This document shows positions 1-13,335 of a stretch of DNA of 64,000 nt, piece by piece (within the stretch, counting starts at the first letter, position 1; every line of letters starts with the position of its first letter). The DNA is from Sipunculus nudus (Eukaryota > Annelida > Sipuncula > Golfingiida > Sipunculidae), in assembly GCA_026874595.1 (NCBI GenBank), contig CM049309.1:30693033-30757032 (forward strand), read 5' to 3'. The position numbers were made by a program, and so were the translations under genes. Under the pieces are notes generated by a model. It was given only the letters and a program-made list of their open reading frames with translations, searched no databases and was not told where the DNA came from.

Positions 1-1250
1 ATATTTCAATTTTATATTAATTTCATATGACGTAATTATGCTTCATTTAAATGTCACTGAAATAAAGTGCAAATTGAAGACCTGGATAAGTAAGTGCATG
101 AAGATATGTAGGCCTACGTGCAATTGTCCTCTAAGATACCAGAATGTACTGCTATGAAATCATAGTAACTAGGCATGATTTTAATAAGCATTGTTGGACT
201 TACGTAGGCCTATATATTTGAATAACATAACCTACATTAAAATGTACTGTGAAAACATGTTTCTTTGGTGTTACTTCACAGTTTAGTATCGTTTTCCCAC
301 GTTTATAAACTTTGGTATTATGTGCATTATCCCCAATTTCACATTTTAAAAACACCTTTCCAACAATAAAAAATATTGATTTTCCGTTATTTTATATTCT
401 TGTTAATAACGATTTGTTTACATTAATGTGCATAGGCCTATTTATTATATATGTAATAAATTATTGTTCCACTAGTACTACCAGTGTTCTCATTGTTTCT
501 GATCCCTGCGGGAAAAAATCGATTCTAATGCATACATATTGCATGACGTGAGAGGATGTTTCCAGGTAACTCTTGCATGACGTGAGAGGATGTTTCCAGG
601 TAACTCCCCCCCCCCCCCCCAAACATCACCCCAACAAAAAAATAAAAAAGAATAATTCGACCGCCGGTCGGCACAGCATCTTATGACGCTTCTTATAATA
701 AACACGCCAGACTCAGTCACGTGAACCATGTCCATTTAAAAGACTTTACAAAATAAACACGCCAGACCCAGTCACGTGAACCTTGCCGATGTAAAAGTAG
801 ATACGATTGGGTGAGAAAAGTTTACAGCGTCAGTGCGTCACCGCTGGCTGAGGGATGACGCGGTAAAATTGGACCGTTCAGGAAAAAAAAAACCCAAACA
901 GACGTGTCGTCTTGCATCTTAATTGTCCAGTAAATGTTTTATTTATTTTTATTTTTCCGTTATATTGACTAGATAGGATAATTCTGCAACTAAAGTCTGG
1001 AAAACCGCCTCGTTAATGTACCTTGTGTGCTACATATGGCTAAATTCACTCATTATCGCTCAATCACCGTCAGCCGCGGAGGGGCGGGTACTACAAAAGA
1101 AATTGCATGGATACCCTCAATTAAGAAATTAAGAGTTTTCACAAGTGTAAGACATTTTGGTTTTGATTTTCTATTTCAAATTTTAGTACCATCGCACTGT
1201 TTCGAATGGGAAAGATTTGGATATATCAACGTTTATTTAGGCTAATCGTT
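1..1250. other. AT-rich intergenic sequence with two short direct duplications
   Basis: No coding sequence recognised. A 34-bp unit (TTGCATGACGTGAGAGGATG onward) occurs twice back to back at 539-606, before a poly-C run. A second pair (AATAAACACGCCAGAC... CAGTCACGTGAACC) sits at 697-728 and 751-782. Confidence 0.6.
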
Positions 1251-1259
1251 GATCGAACC

Positions 1260-2720
1260 AAGTGCACACCTGTTTACCTGTCGCACCTGGATTTTTACCT
1301 GTGCAGATAAACGCGACAGACCAACTAAACAGCAATTTTATTATTGCATGAAATGTTAACAAACAGGGTAGACACATTTTTCCAGATTTTATTTTAAAAT
1401 CAGTCGGCGATTTGTTTTTGCCTGCATATGTAAAAATATATTAATTTGACATAAAAAGGTATATTACAGGTAACCAGTTAATTAGTGCATTTCACACCCA
1501 TAAATTATATATTTTGCACATTGGAACAAAGTAAATAGTTTTTATTGCAATGTCCCTTATAACAAGTATAATTATAATTTAAATTAAAAAAATGAGAATT
1601 TACCATTATTTACCTGATCTTACCTGTGCAGGTGAGTAAACTTTTACAGGTAGAAATTGGCAAAATTGAAATCCACAAGTCTCGTTGCTGTGCAGTTAAT
1701 TAAAAGATAGCTTCTGCATATTGTTTTAACTCCTTCAAAATTTTCCTCTCCACTTTTAAAATGAAAAGTTGTCTTTATATTCTGTACTTACAAAGGTAAT
1801 TAAATCTGTTTAAGATCAAAGGTATCATTTCAGGTAACCCAATAAATAGTGCAGTTAGTACCTATAATTCATAAATTTTACACATGGCACTCAAAATTAA
1901 GTTGTATGTTTTTTTTCTCCCTTATTACATGTATAAAATATATACTTCATGAAAAAAATAATTTACCTGTATTTACCTGAACTCACCTGTACAGGTGAGT
2001 ATGTTTTTATGTGTTACCGTAACCAAAATTATCAATTTATGTTTTACATGTCTGAAAAATCAAAATATAATGGTTTTACACAGTTGACACTTGTTTATCC
2101 ATATTCTTCTCAGCCACTTTTCAGCATGATTTTGTCACTGCCACAGGTAATTAGAACAGTTGAAGAACAAAGGTACTATTCACATAGGTAACTTAATTAC
2201 TGTATTAAAAGCACCTGTTCTTATATCAAAATGAATTATACAGTCCATAAATAGAGAAGGTATTAATTTATAGTAACTATATTGATGAACAAGGTGTTTG
2301 CTAACATATTCAGAAAAAAAAATAATTTACCTTTACTTACCTGTACAGGTAAACATATGTGTTATATGTTAATAATCATAGAATGTGCTCTTTGGGTCAG
2401 CAAGCTTTTCAGGTGAAAAATATTTGATTTCCACAGAAAAATCCAATTTTACTTGCACATTCTGGTTCGTTGGTGGTTCCCTTTCCAGTATTAAACCAAA
2501 TCATTTACCTTTTTCTTACCTTTAATTAATAATTACCTTAGAGTGAAAAAAAATCCTTAAATTTCCCTGTTTTAATCAAATGGTTAATGGGTTACCTGAA
2601 CAGGATGAAAGGGGTCATTTTGGTGATATACCAGTGAGTGGAAATACAGTTAGTACAGATTTACCTGTTTTTACCTGTATATACCTTAGCTACATACATA
2701 TCAAACCAGGTATGTAGAAA
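1260..2720. repeat. Degenerate ~360-bp tandem repeat with ACCTGTRCAGGT palindrome
   Basis: At least three units with the palindrome TTACCTGTGCAGGTGAGTAA or close variants near 1620, 1985 and 2337, and weaker traces near 1270 and 2665. Each unit also has a CAGGTAAYY...AATTAGTGCA segment. No coding potential. Confidence 0.75.
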
Positions 2721-2902
2721 ATAAATAAAATATCATGATGGATATATACCTGACAGTAAAAGCTGAAAATTTCACAAAGATACCTTTAACGGTTACTGAG
2801 TTAATGTCTCTTATATAGATTCATGTCAAAATGTGGAAAAAATGCAAAATAAATCTGAACAGTAGGAGTGTGACAATCCACAGGCTAATCTGAACAGTAA
2901 AG

Positions 2903-3699
2903 GGTTAACAAGGCACAAATCGTAACCGCTTGACCTGGAATCTTCTTACTTTACATCCAGAGAGGTCCATGAAAAATCTCCTTGGAAACCTGGAATAAGG
3001 TCTCTGTTACCCATATCCTTTGAGCTATGGGGCCCCAAAGTACCCCCCAGAATAGTCAAAAATTTCACACAAAAACTTCTATATCTCATTAACTACACCA
3101 CTGATGGTCATAATTTTTAGCAAACATAATGATCATGAGATGTTCCATCAGTTCCTGCAGACTGGTGGCACCACCTGTATTTTTTCTATTTTTTACAAAT
3201 TTTTTACTCTATTTTTGAGACCTTTAAAAATGTGGACATCTGTTAACAGGGCACAAATCGTAAAGACTAGACCTAGAATCTTCATTGTTGTAATTCTGAG
3301 AGATCTATGAAAAGTCTCCATGGAAACCAGAAATTAGGTCTCTGATACCCATATCCTTCAAGCTATGGGGCCCCAAAGTACCCCCCCCCCCAGAATAGTC
3401 AAAAATTTCATTAAAAAAACTTCAATATCTCATTAACTACATCACTGATGGTCATGATTTTTTGGCATATGTATTGACCATGAGATGTTTCATCAGTTCC
3501 TGTATTTTTTTTTAAAGTTTTTGCATTTTTTCTCTTTTTTTTTTGAGATATATTAATACAGACACAATCTCAGCCTGTAGGTTAATCTATTTGATGCTTC
3601 AGTTCAATGGTTATATACTACCATTCAGATGATAAAATTTCCTTTGCAGATCTCTTCCCAGTCAGCTGAGCGTCATGACCCATGGGTCACTTGTTTTAG
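2903..3699 (+). mobile_element. Family A element A5, 5'-truncated
   Basis: Contains two of the ~336-bp internal units of family A (GGCACAAATCGTAA near 2912 and 3250) and the family 3' end GTCAGCTGAGCGTCATGACC with palindrome GACCCATGGGTC, then ACTTGTTTT. The 5' hairpin is missing. 3700-4570, beyond it, has nothing I recognise. Confidence 0.8.
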
Positions 3700-4574
3700 G
3701 TATTTCTAACGAAAAGGAGAGAAACATCGAATGGTAATTTTTACAAACAAAAGTCACTGTATATTAAAGCTTGGACTATTGTAGAAACTGCAATGCAGCT
3801 GCCCAACAAGAATCAAATAAAGATGCAAAAATATACATATGTGTACATGCAAGGAGTTCATGTAAGCTTCTTGGTATATGTATACAAACTGCTTCACTTC
3901 TGAATGCTTGTTTCGCATTACAAAATACGTTATTCAGTATTTTTATTGTAAGTTTAATAAGGAGAATATTACATTTACTATAACTATCTCGTGTCTTCTC
4001 TACAATCTGGAAAAGTAATAGCTCATATAAAGCAGAACTAGTTTTATTGGTGCCTTATGTAACTCAAACACCTTCATATTGGAGGAAATATTTAACATAC
4101 TTTGTGGACATATGCACTTTCAAACACATTGACTCTTTACTTGAATACACCGGGTTAAGATTTTAAACTATTCTCATATTCTGGGTCAACATGCACTCTA
4201 TGCGTTGTTGGCAGCATCTGTAATCTGGAGACCTTTACGTTCATGGCATGGTTGCATATATTACAATTCATGCAATTTTTAAAATTACCCAAACCTGTAT
4301 ATTTAACCATTTGTTTATATTGAACAAATTACATGTAACTCTCCCTTTAGGACTTTTATAACTGAACAAAAGGCAAAATATTTCCAGAGGTTATAGGAAA
4401 TTAATTGACGTTCTCCACAAAGATGTCAGCCATGGAACTTAAAAAGTTACATGAATGTATCCAGATTATATTAATACTTTGGTTAAAGTTGACAACCGAA
4501 AAAAATCTCATTGCGTTTCATATTTCATTGTAGGATTTGAAAATAAACTTTTATGCAGAACTGTTGATACCAGT

Positions 4575-4970
4575 TGTTTTATACGCACGTCTGTGACGGG
4601 ACGTGTTATGGTAGAGGCCTACCCACGTCGGTTAACTTTTAGTGTCTCGCGATAACATACAGGCGCTTTGATTTTCACGAAACTCGCCATGACTACTACA
4701 CCAATAGATTATCTTGCCATTATGAGCAAAATCCAGCATATTTAATAAATTCTAGGCTACTTTGTGGTGTCACCGCGATAACGAACGAGGAACACTATTG
4801 ATTTTGATCAAACTCGGCAGAAGTATTAATCAGTATATTATGTTGTGTACACATTTATACGGTTATCCGGCGACAACAAGGACCATGCGTTTTGGGTGTA
4901 CACATAAATCCGGCACAGTTTGTAATCGGAGGCAAAATCGTACGTGATGTGCATCAAGACGGACGTTCAG
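4575..4970 (+). mobile_element. Family D element D1, partial
   Basis: Begins TTTTATACGCACGTCTGTGA and continues with text also found in D2 and D3 (ACCAATAGATTATCT, GGCTACTTTGTGGTGTCACC). The 3' hairpin end is not seen. Non-coding. Confidence 0.7.
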
Positions 4971-5128
4971 GCCGACGATATCCTTCTATATATTGCCTTT
5001 GCCTTAAATTAACATTCCGATAAAATGACGAAGTAAACAGTGGCGGATACAGAGGGGGGTACCCCCCTTGAGCTGTAATATCTCTCATTTTGTCTGTTTC
5101 TTTTCTCATTTATTTGTGATTACTTCAG

Positions 5129-5442
5129 TTTTAGCGAACCTGTGAGCTTATGCGATGGTGTGCGAACGTCCGGCGTCCGTCGTCTGTACGTTAATCCATA
5201 CTATCTTGAAAACGGCAAGAGTTAGCATCACGAACTTTTATGCTATAAAACTCTCGGATTTTATTTTTTGGCTCGCTGCATTTTCTTAGATTTTATAGGG
5301 AAAAGCTAAAAAAGCTTTGAAAATCTTCTTCTCCGAAACTGTTCAGCCAAAGTGTCCAATATTTCACAGAAATGATCCCTGTAACAATCTCTCAAGTTTG
5401 TTCGAATGGTTTAAGTTCGGTGATTTTTGGCCGAGTTACAGC
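5129..5442 (+). mobile_element. Family C element C1, 5' part (interrupted)
   Basis: Begins TTTTAGCGAACCTGTGAGC with CGTCCGTCGTCTGTACGTTA, as in C2 (10964). It breaks at TTTTGGCCGAGTTACAG where element A4 enters, and resumes near 9938 at TTGAACTTAGTCGTCTGTCC. The uninterrupted C2 reads GTTACAGGAAGTTGAACATA at this point (11260-11279). Confidence 0.85.
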
Positions 5443-7169
5443 TTTTTAGCTCAGCTGACTGAAAGTCATCTGAGCTATAGCGATCACTCTTTGTCCGTCG
5501 TCCGTCTGTCCGTCTGTCCGTCCGTTAACCAGGCACAAATCGTAACCGCTGGACCTAGAACCTTGTAACTTGGGATTCTGAGAGGTCCATAAAAAATCTC
5601 CTTGGAAACCAGAAATTAGGTCTCTGTTACCCATATCCTTCGAGCTATGTGGCCCCAAAGTACCCCCCAGAAAAGTCAAAAATTTCATACAAAAACTTCA
5701 ATATCTCATTAACTACTTGACTGATGGTCATGATTTTTGGCATACATATTGATCATGAGATGTTACATCACTTCCTGCAGACTGGTGGCGCCACCTGTAT
5801 TTTTCGATTTTTTACGAATTTTTTTCTCTATTTTTGAGACCTTTAAAAATGTGAACATCTGTTAACAAGGCACAAATCATAAAGACTGGACTTAGAATCT
5901 TAATTTTTGACACACTGAGAGGTCCATGAAAAATCTCCTTGGAAACCAGAAATTAGGTCTCTGTTACCCATATCCTTCGAGCTATGGGGCCCGAAAGTAC
6001 CCCCCAGAATAGTAAAAAATTTCATACAAAAACTTCAATATCTCAATAACTACATCACTGATGGTCTTCATTTTTGGCATACATATTGATCATGAGATGT
6101 TCTATCAGTTCCTGCAGACTGGTGGCGCCACCTGTACTGTTTGATTTTTTACGATTTTTTCCTCTATTTTTGAGACCTTTGAGGATGCTGTCATCTGTTA
6201 GCGTGGCACAAATCGTAACGACTGGACCTAGAATCTTCATTTTCGACACACTGAGAGACCTATGAAAAGTCTCCATGGAAACCAGAAATTAGGTCTCTGT
6301 TACCCATATCCTTCGAGCTATGGGGCCCAAAATTACCCCCCAGAATAGTCAAAAGTTTCATACAAAAACTTCAATATCTCATTGACTACATCACTGATGG
6401 TCATGATTTTCGACATACATATTGATCATGAGATGTTTCATCAGTTTGTGCAGACTGGTGGCGCCACCTGTATTTTTCAATGTTCACGAATTGTTTTCTC
6501 CATTTTTGAGACCTTTAAGGATGTAGTTATCTGTCAACAGGGTACAAATCGTAACGACTGGACCTAGAATCTTCGTTCTTGACACACAGGGAGACCCATG
6601 ATAAGTCTCCATGGAAACCTGAAATTTGGTCTCTTTTACCCATATCCTTTGAGCTATGGCACTCCAAAGTACAGCTCAGAATAATGGAAAATTTGACTAT
6701 GATACAAAAGCTAAAGTATCTGAACAACTAATGCAGAGATAACCATAATTGTTTGCATGGATATTGATCATGGAGTGTTTCATAAGTTTCTGCAGACTGG
6801 TGGCACCACCTGTATTTGTTCGGTTTTTTTTTTTACAAATTTTCCGGTATTTTTGAGACCTTTAAAGATATGAACATCTGTTAACAGGGCACAAATCATA
6901 AAAACTGGACCAAGAATCTTCATTCTTGACACACAGGGAGACCCATGAAAAGTCTCCATGGAAACTTGAAATTAGGTCTCTGTTACCCAATATCTTTAAG
7001 CTGTATGGGTCCAAAATACCCCCCCCCCCCCTTGAATAATGGAAAATTTGATACAAAAACTGCAGTATTTCAATAACTACAACACTGATGGTCATGATTT
7101 TCGGCATACATATTGATCATGAGCTGTTCCATCAGTTTCTGCAGACTGGGTGTGCCACCTCTATTTGTA

Positions 7170-8248
7170 TCCGCCAAAACGAAGTTTTGTGGATACTATG
7201 TTTTTGACCGGGTTCCGCCTCCGCCGCCGCCGCCGCGTTCGTTTCCGGAGAACTCCTCTGAGACTACTGGACAGATTTTTCCGAAACTTACACAAATTAT
7301 CGGGTCACATGTGAACTGGTGCCTAACCAAGTGACCTTGACCTCTGACCTTTCGTCTCTGCCCAGCGTCCGTTTGTGCGTCTGTTTCCACACATAAACCC
7401 TTATATCCCTGGAACCGTTTGACCGATGCGGAAAAATTTTTTACACAAATGTAGCCCTGGGATAGCTTTATAACATACACAACAAAAGGTGGAGCCACCT
7501 GCAACCATGTTTGCACAGTGTCCATCTGTTCATCTGCCTGGGGTTAAAATCACTCATATCTCTGCAGTGGTTTGACTAATTCACCTAAAATTCGGCATGC
7601 GTATACATCCTAGATAGCTTTCTCGATTTTATGACAGGTGGCGCCACCTACATTCACGTTAATGCTCCACACATAAACCCATATATCTCGGGAACCGTTT
7701 GACCGATCCGGAAAAAAATTTTACACAAATGTAGCCCTGGGATAGCTTTATAACATACACAACAAAAGGTGGCGCCACCTGCAGCCATTTTTGCACAGCG
7801 TCCATCTGTTTGTCTACCTTTGGTTGAAATCACTCATATCTCTGCAGTGGTTTGACCAAATTACCTGAATTCAGCATGCTTGTACATCCCGCATAGCTTT
7901 CTTGATTTTATGACAGGTGGCGCCACCTACATTCAGGTTCACGCTGTAGACATCCATGCTTATATCTCCGGACTCATTCAACCAATCAGGACAATTTTTT
8001 TACACAAATGTAGCCCTTGGATAGCTTTATAACATACACAAGAATGCTTGTGTATATATCTTGGATAGTTTCTCATTCAAATAACAGGTGGCGCCACCTA
8101 CAATCATGTTTATGTGGCAGAGATCCATTCTAATATTTAACACATGTTACTCTATATCCCCTTGCCACTCAATCCATGCCTTACTTCACCCGTCCTTCTC
8201 TGATTTTGGCGGATACACATAGTCGCTTGTCGACTACCCGTATTCTAG
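7170..8248 (+). mobile_element. Family B element B1, Helitron/Helentron-like, nested in A4
   Basis: 1079 bp. Preceded by A, begins TCCGCCAAAACGAAGTTTTG (an imperfect hairpin), ends with hairpin AGTCGCTTGTCGACT, nine bases, then CTAG followed by T. The inverted partner TTTTGGCGGA lies just inside the 3' hairpin. The inside repeats GGTGGCGCCACCT units. No Rep/helicase frame, so non-autonomous. Confidence 0.8.
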
Positions 8249-8595
8249 TTTTTTTCAAATTTTTACGAATTTTTTTCTTTTTTTTGAGACCTTTAAAGAT
8301 GTGGTTATCTGTCAACAGGGTACAAATCGCAACAACTGGACCTAGAATCTTCATTCTTGTCATGCAAGGAGGCCCATAAAAGGTGCCTATGGAAACTTGA
8401 AATTAGGTCTCTGTTACCCATATCCTTCAAGCTATAGGACTCCGAAGTATCCCTCAGAATAATGGACAATTTGATACAAAAACTTAAGTATCTGAACAAC
8501 TAATGCAGAGATCACCATGATTTTTTGCATGGATATTGACCATTAAGTGTTTTTATTAGTTTATGCAGACTGGTGGAGCCACCTGTATTTTTGCA

Positions 8596-9755
8596 TCTGC
8601 CAAAACGAAGTTTTGCGGATACTATGTTTTTGACCGGGTTCCTCTGCCGTTGTTCGTTTCCAGAGAGCTCCTCGGAGACTTATGGACCGATTTTCCCCAA
8701 ACTTACACCTATTATCGGGTCACATGTGAACTGGTGCCTAACCAATTTGCGTTGACCTCTGACCTTTACTCTCTATCCAGTGTCCATTTGTGGGTCTGTT
8801 TCCACTCATAAACCCTCATATCTCGGGAACCGTTTGACCGATCAGGAAATAAAATTGATACAAATGTAGCCCTTGGATTGCTTTATAACATACACAAAAA
8901 ATGGTGGCGCCACCTGTAACCATGTTTGCACAGTGTCCATCTGTTCATCTGCCTTGGGTTAAAATCACTCATATCTCTGCAGTGAATTGACTAATTCACC
9001 TGAAATTCGTCATGCGTATACATCCAGGATAGCTTTCTTGATTTAATGACAGGTGGCGCCACCTACGTTCACGTTCACGCTGATGACATCCAAGCTTATA
9101 TCTCGGGAACCGTATGACCGATCAGGAAATAAAATTTATACAAATGTAGCCCTTTGATAGCTCTGTAACATACACAAAAAATGGTGGCGCCACCTGTAAC
9201 AATGTTTGCACAGCGTCTGTCTGTTAGTCTGCCGTGGCCTAAAATCACTCATTTCTCTGTAGTTGTTCGACATAACTGCCTAAAATTTTGCAGGTTTATA
9301 CATCGTGGACAGCTTTCTTGATTTTATGACAGATGCCACCTACATTCTAGTTAACGCTGCACACATCCAAGCTCATATCTCAGGAACCATTTGACCGATT
9401 GGGCCAAAATTGTGCATGTGTTTAGATCTCACATAGGTCTTTATCATACACAAAACTGGAGGGGTTACCTGCAAAGATTTTTGCACAGTGTTTGTCTGTT
9501 TGTCTGCCATGGGCAAAAATCGCTCATATACATGTAGTGGTTTGACTTTTCTGCCTAAAATTTTGCAGGTGTATACAACTTGGACAGCTTTCTGGATTTG
9601 TGGTAGGTGGCACAACCTACATACACATTTAGGCTGCAGACATCCATGCTAATATGCAACATACCTCACTCTATTTCCCCTTGCCACTCAATCCATGCCT
9701 CACTGTCCGATTTTGGCAGATACATGTAGTCACTTGTCAGTTACCCGTATTCTAG
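8596..9755 (+). mobile_element. Family B element B2, nested in A4
   Basis: 1160 bp. Begins TCTGCCAAAACGAAGTTTTG after an A and ends ACCCGTATTCTAG before T, like B1. The 3' hairpin is decayed. It lies at the same point of the host unit as B1, just after CCACCTGTATTTT. Confidence 0.8.
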
Positions 9756-9937
9756 TTTTAAAAGTTTACACATTTTTCTCTATTTTTGAGATATATAAAT
9801 ACAGACTAAATCTTGGCCTGTTGGTTAATCTGTTTGATGCTTCAGTTGAATGGGTATATACTACCATTCTGATGATAAAATTTCCTTTTGCGAATCTCTT
9901 CCCAGTCAGCTGAGCGTCATGACCCATGGGTCACTTG

Positions 9938-10960
9938 TTGAACTTAGTCGTCTGTCCAAAAAAGCATACTAAAATTACAATCTCAGAAATGGCTGGAGCT
10001 ATCATCTTTAAATATTTTTTATGCCAATGTTGGTCACATGAGTCATATCTGAAATTGAGGTATTGTCGGCGCCACTTGCATCGGCCTTTTTTTTTGTACG
10101 GGGGTCATCAGTGCCCGTATCATACTGACGGCTACAAAAAACTTCTTCCCTGAAACCATATGGCTAAATTGTTTAATATCGCACAGAAATGATCCTGGGT
10201 TGTGCTTTCTGAAATTTGTTCAAATAGTCTCAGTTCAGTGTCTTTTGGCTGAGTTATGGGAAGCCGAATTTAGTCATATGCCATTACAGTACATTTTAGC
10301 TCTGTGGTTACAAAGATCTTCTCCTCAAAAACCACTGGGCCAAATTCTTAAATCTCACACATTAATTTTCCTTAGATAGTGATAATTCAAATTTGTTCAA
10401 ATGGTTTTGGTTCAGTGATTTTGGGCTGAGTTATGGGAAGCTTAACTTGGCCATTTTGCATAATTTTCCCATATGAGTTATAAACCTGCAAACGTTTTTT
10501 GACTGACGCCACTGAGGCCAATTTGTTTAATATTTTACAAGAATAATCCCCTGAATAATTCTTATAATAATTGTCTTTTATGGTTCCAAAAAATGAATTT
10601 TAGCTTAATTATAAAAATTGAATTGGGTCATTTTGCCATATATGTTAGCTGTGTGAAGCAGATACATCTAGCGTGGAACCAGTTATCAGCATCTGTTACA
10701 TCATACCTCAAGACATTTAGATTTCAGGTTATCTATGGTTAATTTTGACAAGAATGTTTTTTAAAATCTTTTAAAAAATATAGGTTTATGATTTTAGATA
10801 TTCCTCATGCCAGGCAGTGTTTACAATCACAGCTGTCTGTGGGTATATATAGACGGCTGTACATGGATTATAAATAATTGGTTTCCATACTCAATTCAAA
10901 ATTTTGCCATCCGTGAGATGTATCTGTATTTTAATTTTGCATTCAATATACATCTGTAGT
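9938..10960 (+). mobile_element. Continuation of element C1
   Basis: Resumes the C1 text after A4. It holds degenerate units with CCAAATTGTTTAATATYTNACA, GTTCAAATGGTTTNAGTTC and GCTGAGTTATGGG. A clean 3' end was not found, so the right border is approximate. Confidence 0.65.
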
Positions 10961-10963
10961 AAT

Positions 10964-13335
10964 TTTTAGCGAACCTGTGAGCTAATGCGATGGTGTAGCG
11001 TCGTCCGTCGTCTGTACGTTAACCCATACTATTTCGAAAACGACTGGAGCTAGGATCATGAAATTTAATGCAAAAAAATTAGCCATTTGAAAATCTCTGC
11101 ATTTTCTCAGATTTTATAGAGAAAAGGCTAAAAAAAACTTTAAAAATCTTCTTAATAGAAACGGTCAAGCCAAATTGTTCAATATTTTACAGAAATTATC
11201 TTTTATACCATCTCTCTCAAGTTTGTTCGAATGGTTTAAGTTTGGTGAATTTTGGCCGAGTTACAGGAAGTTGAACATAGTCGTCTGTCAAAAAAAAAAC
11301 ATACTAAAATGACAATCTCAGAAACGGTCGGAGCTATCATAGCCAAATTTTATGCCAGTGTTGTTCATATGAGTAATATATGAAATTCAGGTATTGGTGG
11401 CACCACCTGCATTGACCCCTTTTTGTACCGGGGTCCTTGGTCATCTGTACATTAACCCATAATTTCTCAGGAATAGCAGGAGCTACCATCCCCAGATTTT
11501 ACGCAATAATCTGTCACATATCAAATGTTGTGGGATTCAGCTTATTTTTTTTTTTTTTGCTATCTGCATTTACTTAGCTTTTATAGGGAAAATGCTGAAA
11601 ACCTTTAAAAGTCTTCTTCTTGTAAACGGTCCAGCCAGATTGTTCAATATTTTACAGATATGATCCCAGAGGCAAGCCCTCTCAAGTTTGTTCAAATGGT
11701 TTGCATTTGATGAATTTTAGTTAAACGAGTTACACGAATTTGAACAGTCATTTGGCCAAGTAAGCATATTGACATAGTAATCTCAGAAATGACAGAAGCT
11801 AGTATTACCTAGTATTGTGCAAATATTGGTCACATGCTTCATATTTGAAGTTGCAGATTTTGTGGTGCCACCTACATTTACCTGTTTTTTTTAATGGGCA
11901 AAAACCTCATAATTTTAGCCTCTTTCAGCTTAAAATGTTTATGATGAAACTGTCATGTTGAATCGTTCAATTTTTCCAAAGAATTATCCTAGGACATGGT
12001 TCTTTTAATCATACCAGAAAAGCTACAGTTAATCTTGTGGCCATTATTGTCTATTTCAAACTGAGGACTGCAAAATTGTTCTTCTACAAAATTATTTGTT
12101 TCAATTATAACATCTGTAACATGGCACAAAAATTATTCTTAGGTGGCCTTTGTTCAAGTTTACTTGAATGATTTTGGCAGAATTATTGGACCTTTAACAA
12201 TGAAAGGACTGCATCTTTTATTTCTCTAGAAATTTTGATAAAAAGTTTATGAAAATGTCAACTTGGAAAAAAAAGCATTTTAGCCAAAGTCTGTATCTTT
12301 AAATAGGTTGAGAAACTGCCAACTTTTTCAGATTTGGCAACAGATCAAGAGTTCAATTCAGTGCAGCCAGATATAGATAAAGAGATCAATCAGTGCAGCC
12401 AAGCACAAGGCATGTGATCACCTCATGGGTGTCATGTGAACACCTCATGGGCACCATGTGATCACCTCATAGGTAGCATGTGATCACCTCATGGGTATCT
12501 TATGATCACCTTTTGTGTCATGCCCCTCAGGGCTGCATGTGGAGCAAATCTGTGAGCTTATGCAATGTTGTGGGTACTATTTCAGATTTGGCAACAGGCC
12601 AGTGGTCAGTCTGGATCAAATTATAGCTTTGGCAGACTGCCAACAGTGTCAGCATATGTAACAGGTCAAGAATTCACTCAGTGCAGCCAGGTACAGGTCA
12701 AAAGTTCACTCAGTTTAGCCAGGTGCAGGTCATGAGTTCACTCAGCGCAGTAGCCTGAGCCAGCAAATTTGTCACAGTTCACTCGGGGCAACTGCCTGTC
12801 TCACCTTAGCCTGGTCAGCCCCACGCATCAGACTCAAGGTAAGTTTGATGTATTGGCCTGATATTTTGACCTGTCTATGTGTCTTTGATAGCTTTCTCGT
12901 TCACAAAACAGGTGTCGCCACCTACAATGACTTTTGCACAGTGTACGTGCCTGCTTATTTCTAAAGAGGAATTTGATATATCTGCCTGAAATTGGGCATA
13001 TTTATCCATATTGAATAGCTTTGTTGTTTACAAGAATGGTGTGTGTCCCTGCTTTTTTGTCAGGAGGGGTTTGATATATCAGTCTGAAATTTGGCATATG
13101 TATATATCTCTGATAGCTTCGTTGTATACAAGACTGGTGGTGCCAGCTACAATCATTTTTGGGTTGTGTGCACCCATGCCAGAATTTCAGCAGTGATGTT
13201 TGTGTAATTGTTTCTTATTCAAAATGTTTAGTACTTGCATTGTTCATATACATAAAAAGTAATGGCCCAGCATAGAAGCATTGTACCTGGTGTATTTCCC
13301 AATGCACAGGTTCGCATAAGGCCTGTAGGCCTTGT
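10964..13335 (+). mobile_element. Family C element C2, apparently full length
   Basis: About 2.37 kb. 5' end TTTTTAGCGAACCTGTGAGC; near the 3' end the inverted partner GCACAGGTTCGCAT is followed by a perfect hairpin AAGGCC-TGTA-GGCCTT (13318-13333) and TGTTC. The interior has degenerate ~300-bp units, a ~27-bp repeat with CATGTGATCACCTCATGGG (12406-12512) and a ~36-bp repeat with AGTTCACTCAG (12661-12755). Non-coding. Confidence 0.78.

Larger units (their letters stand above)
5443..9939 (+). mobile_element. Family A element A4, inserted in C1 and carrying B1 and B2
   Basis: 5' hairpin AGCTCAGCTGACT/AGTCATCTGAGCT at the start, then a GTCC/GTCT stretch (5488-5525), five internal ~336-bp units (marker near 5531, 5869, 6206, 6540, 6887) and a sixth near 8319. 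Ends GTCAGCTGAGCGTCATGACC, CATGGGTCACTTGTT. Without the two B insertions it is about 2.25 kb. No coding sequence. Confidence 0.85.
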
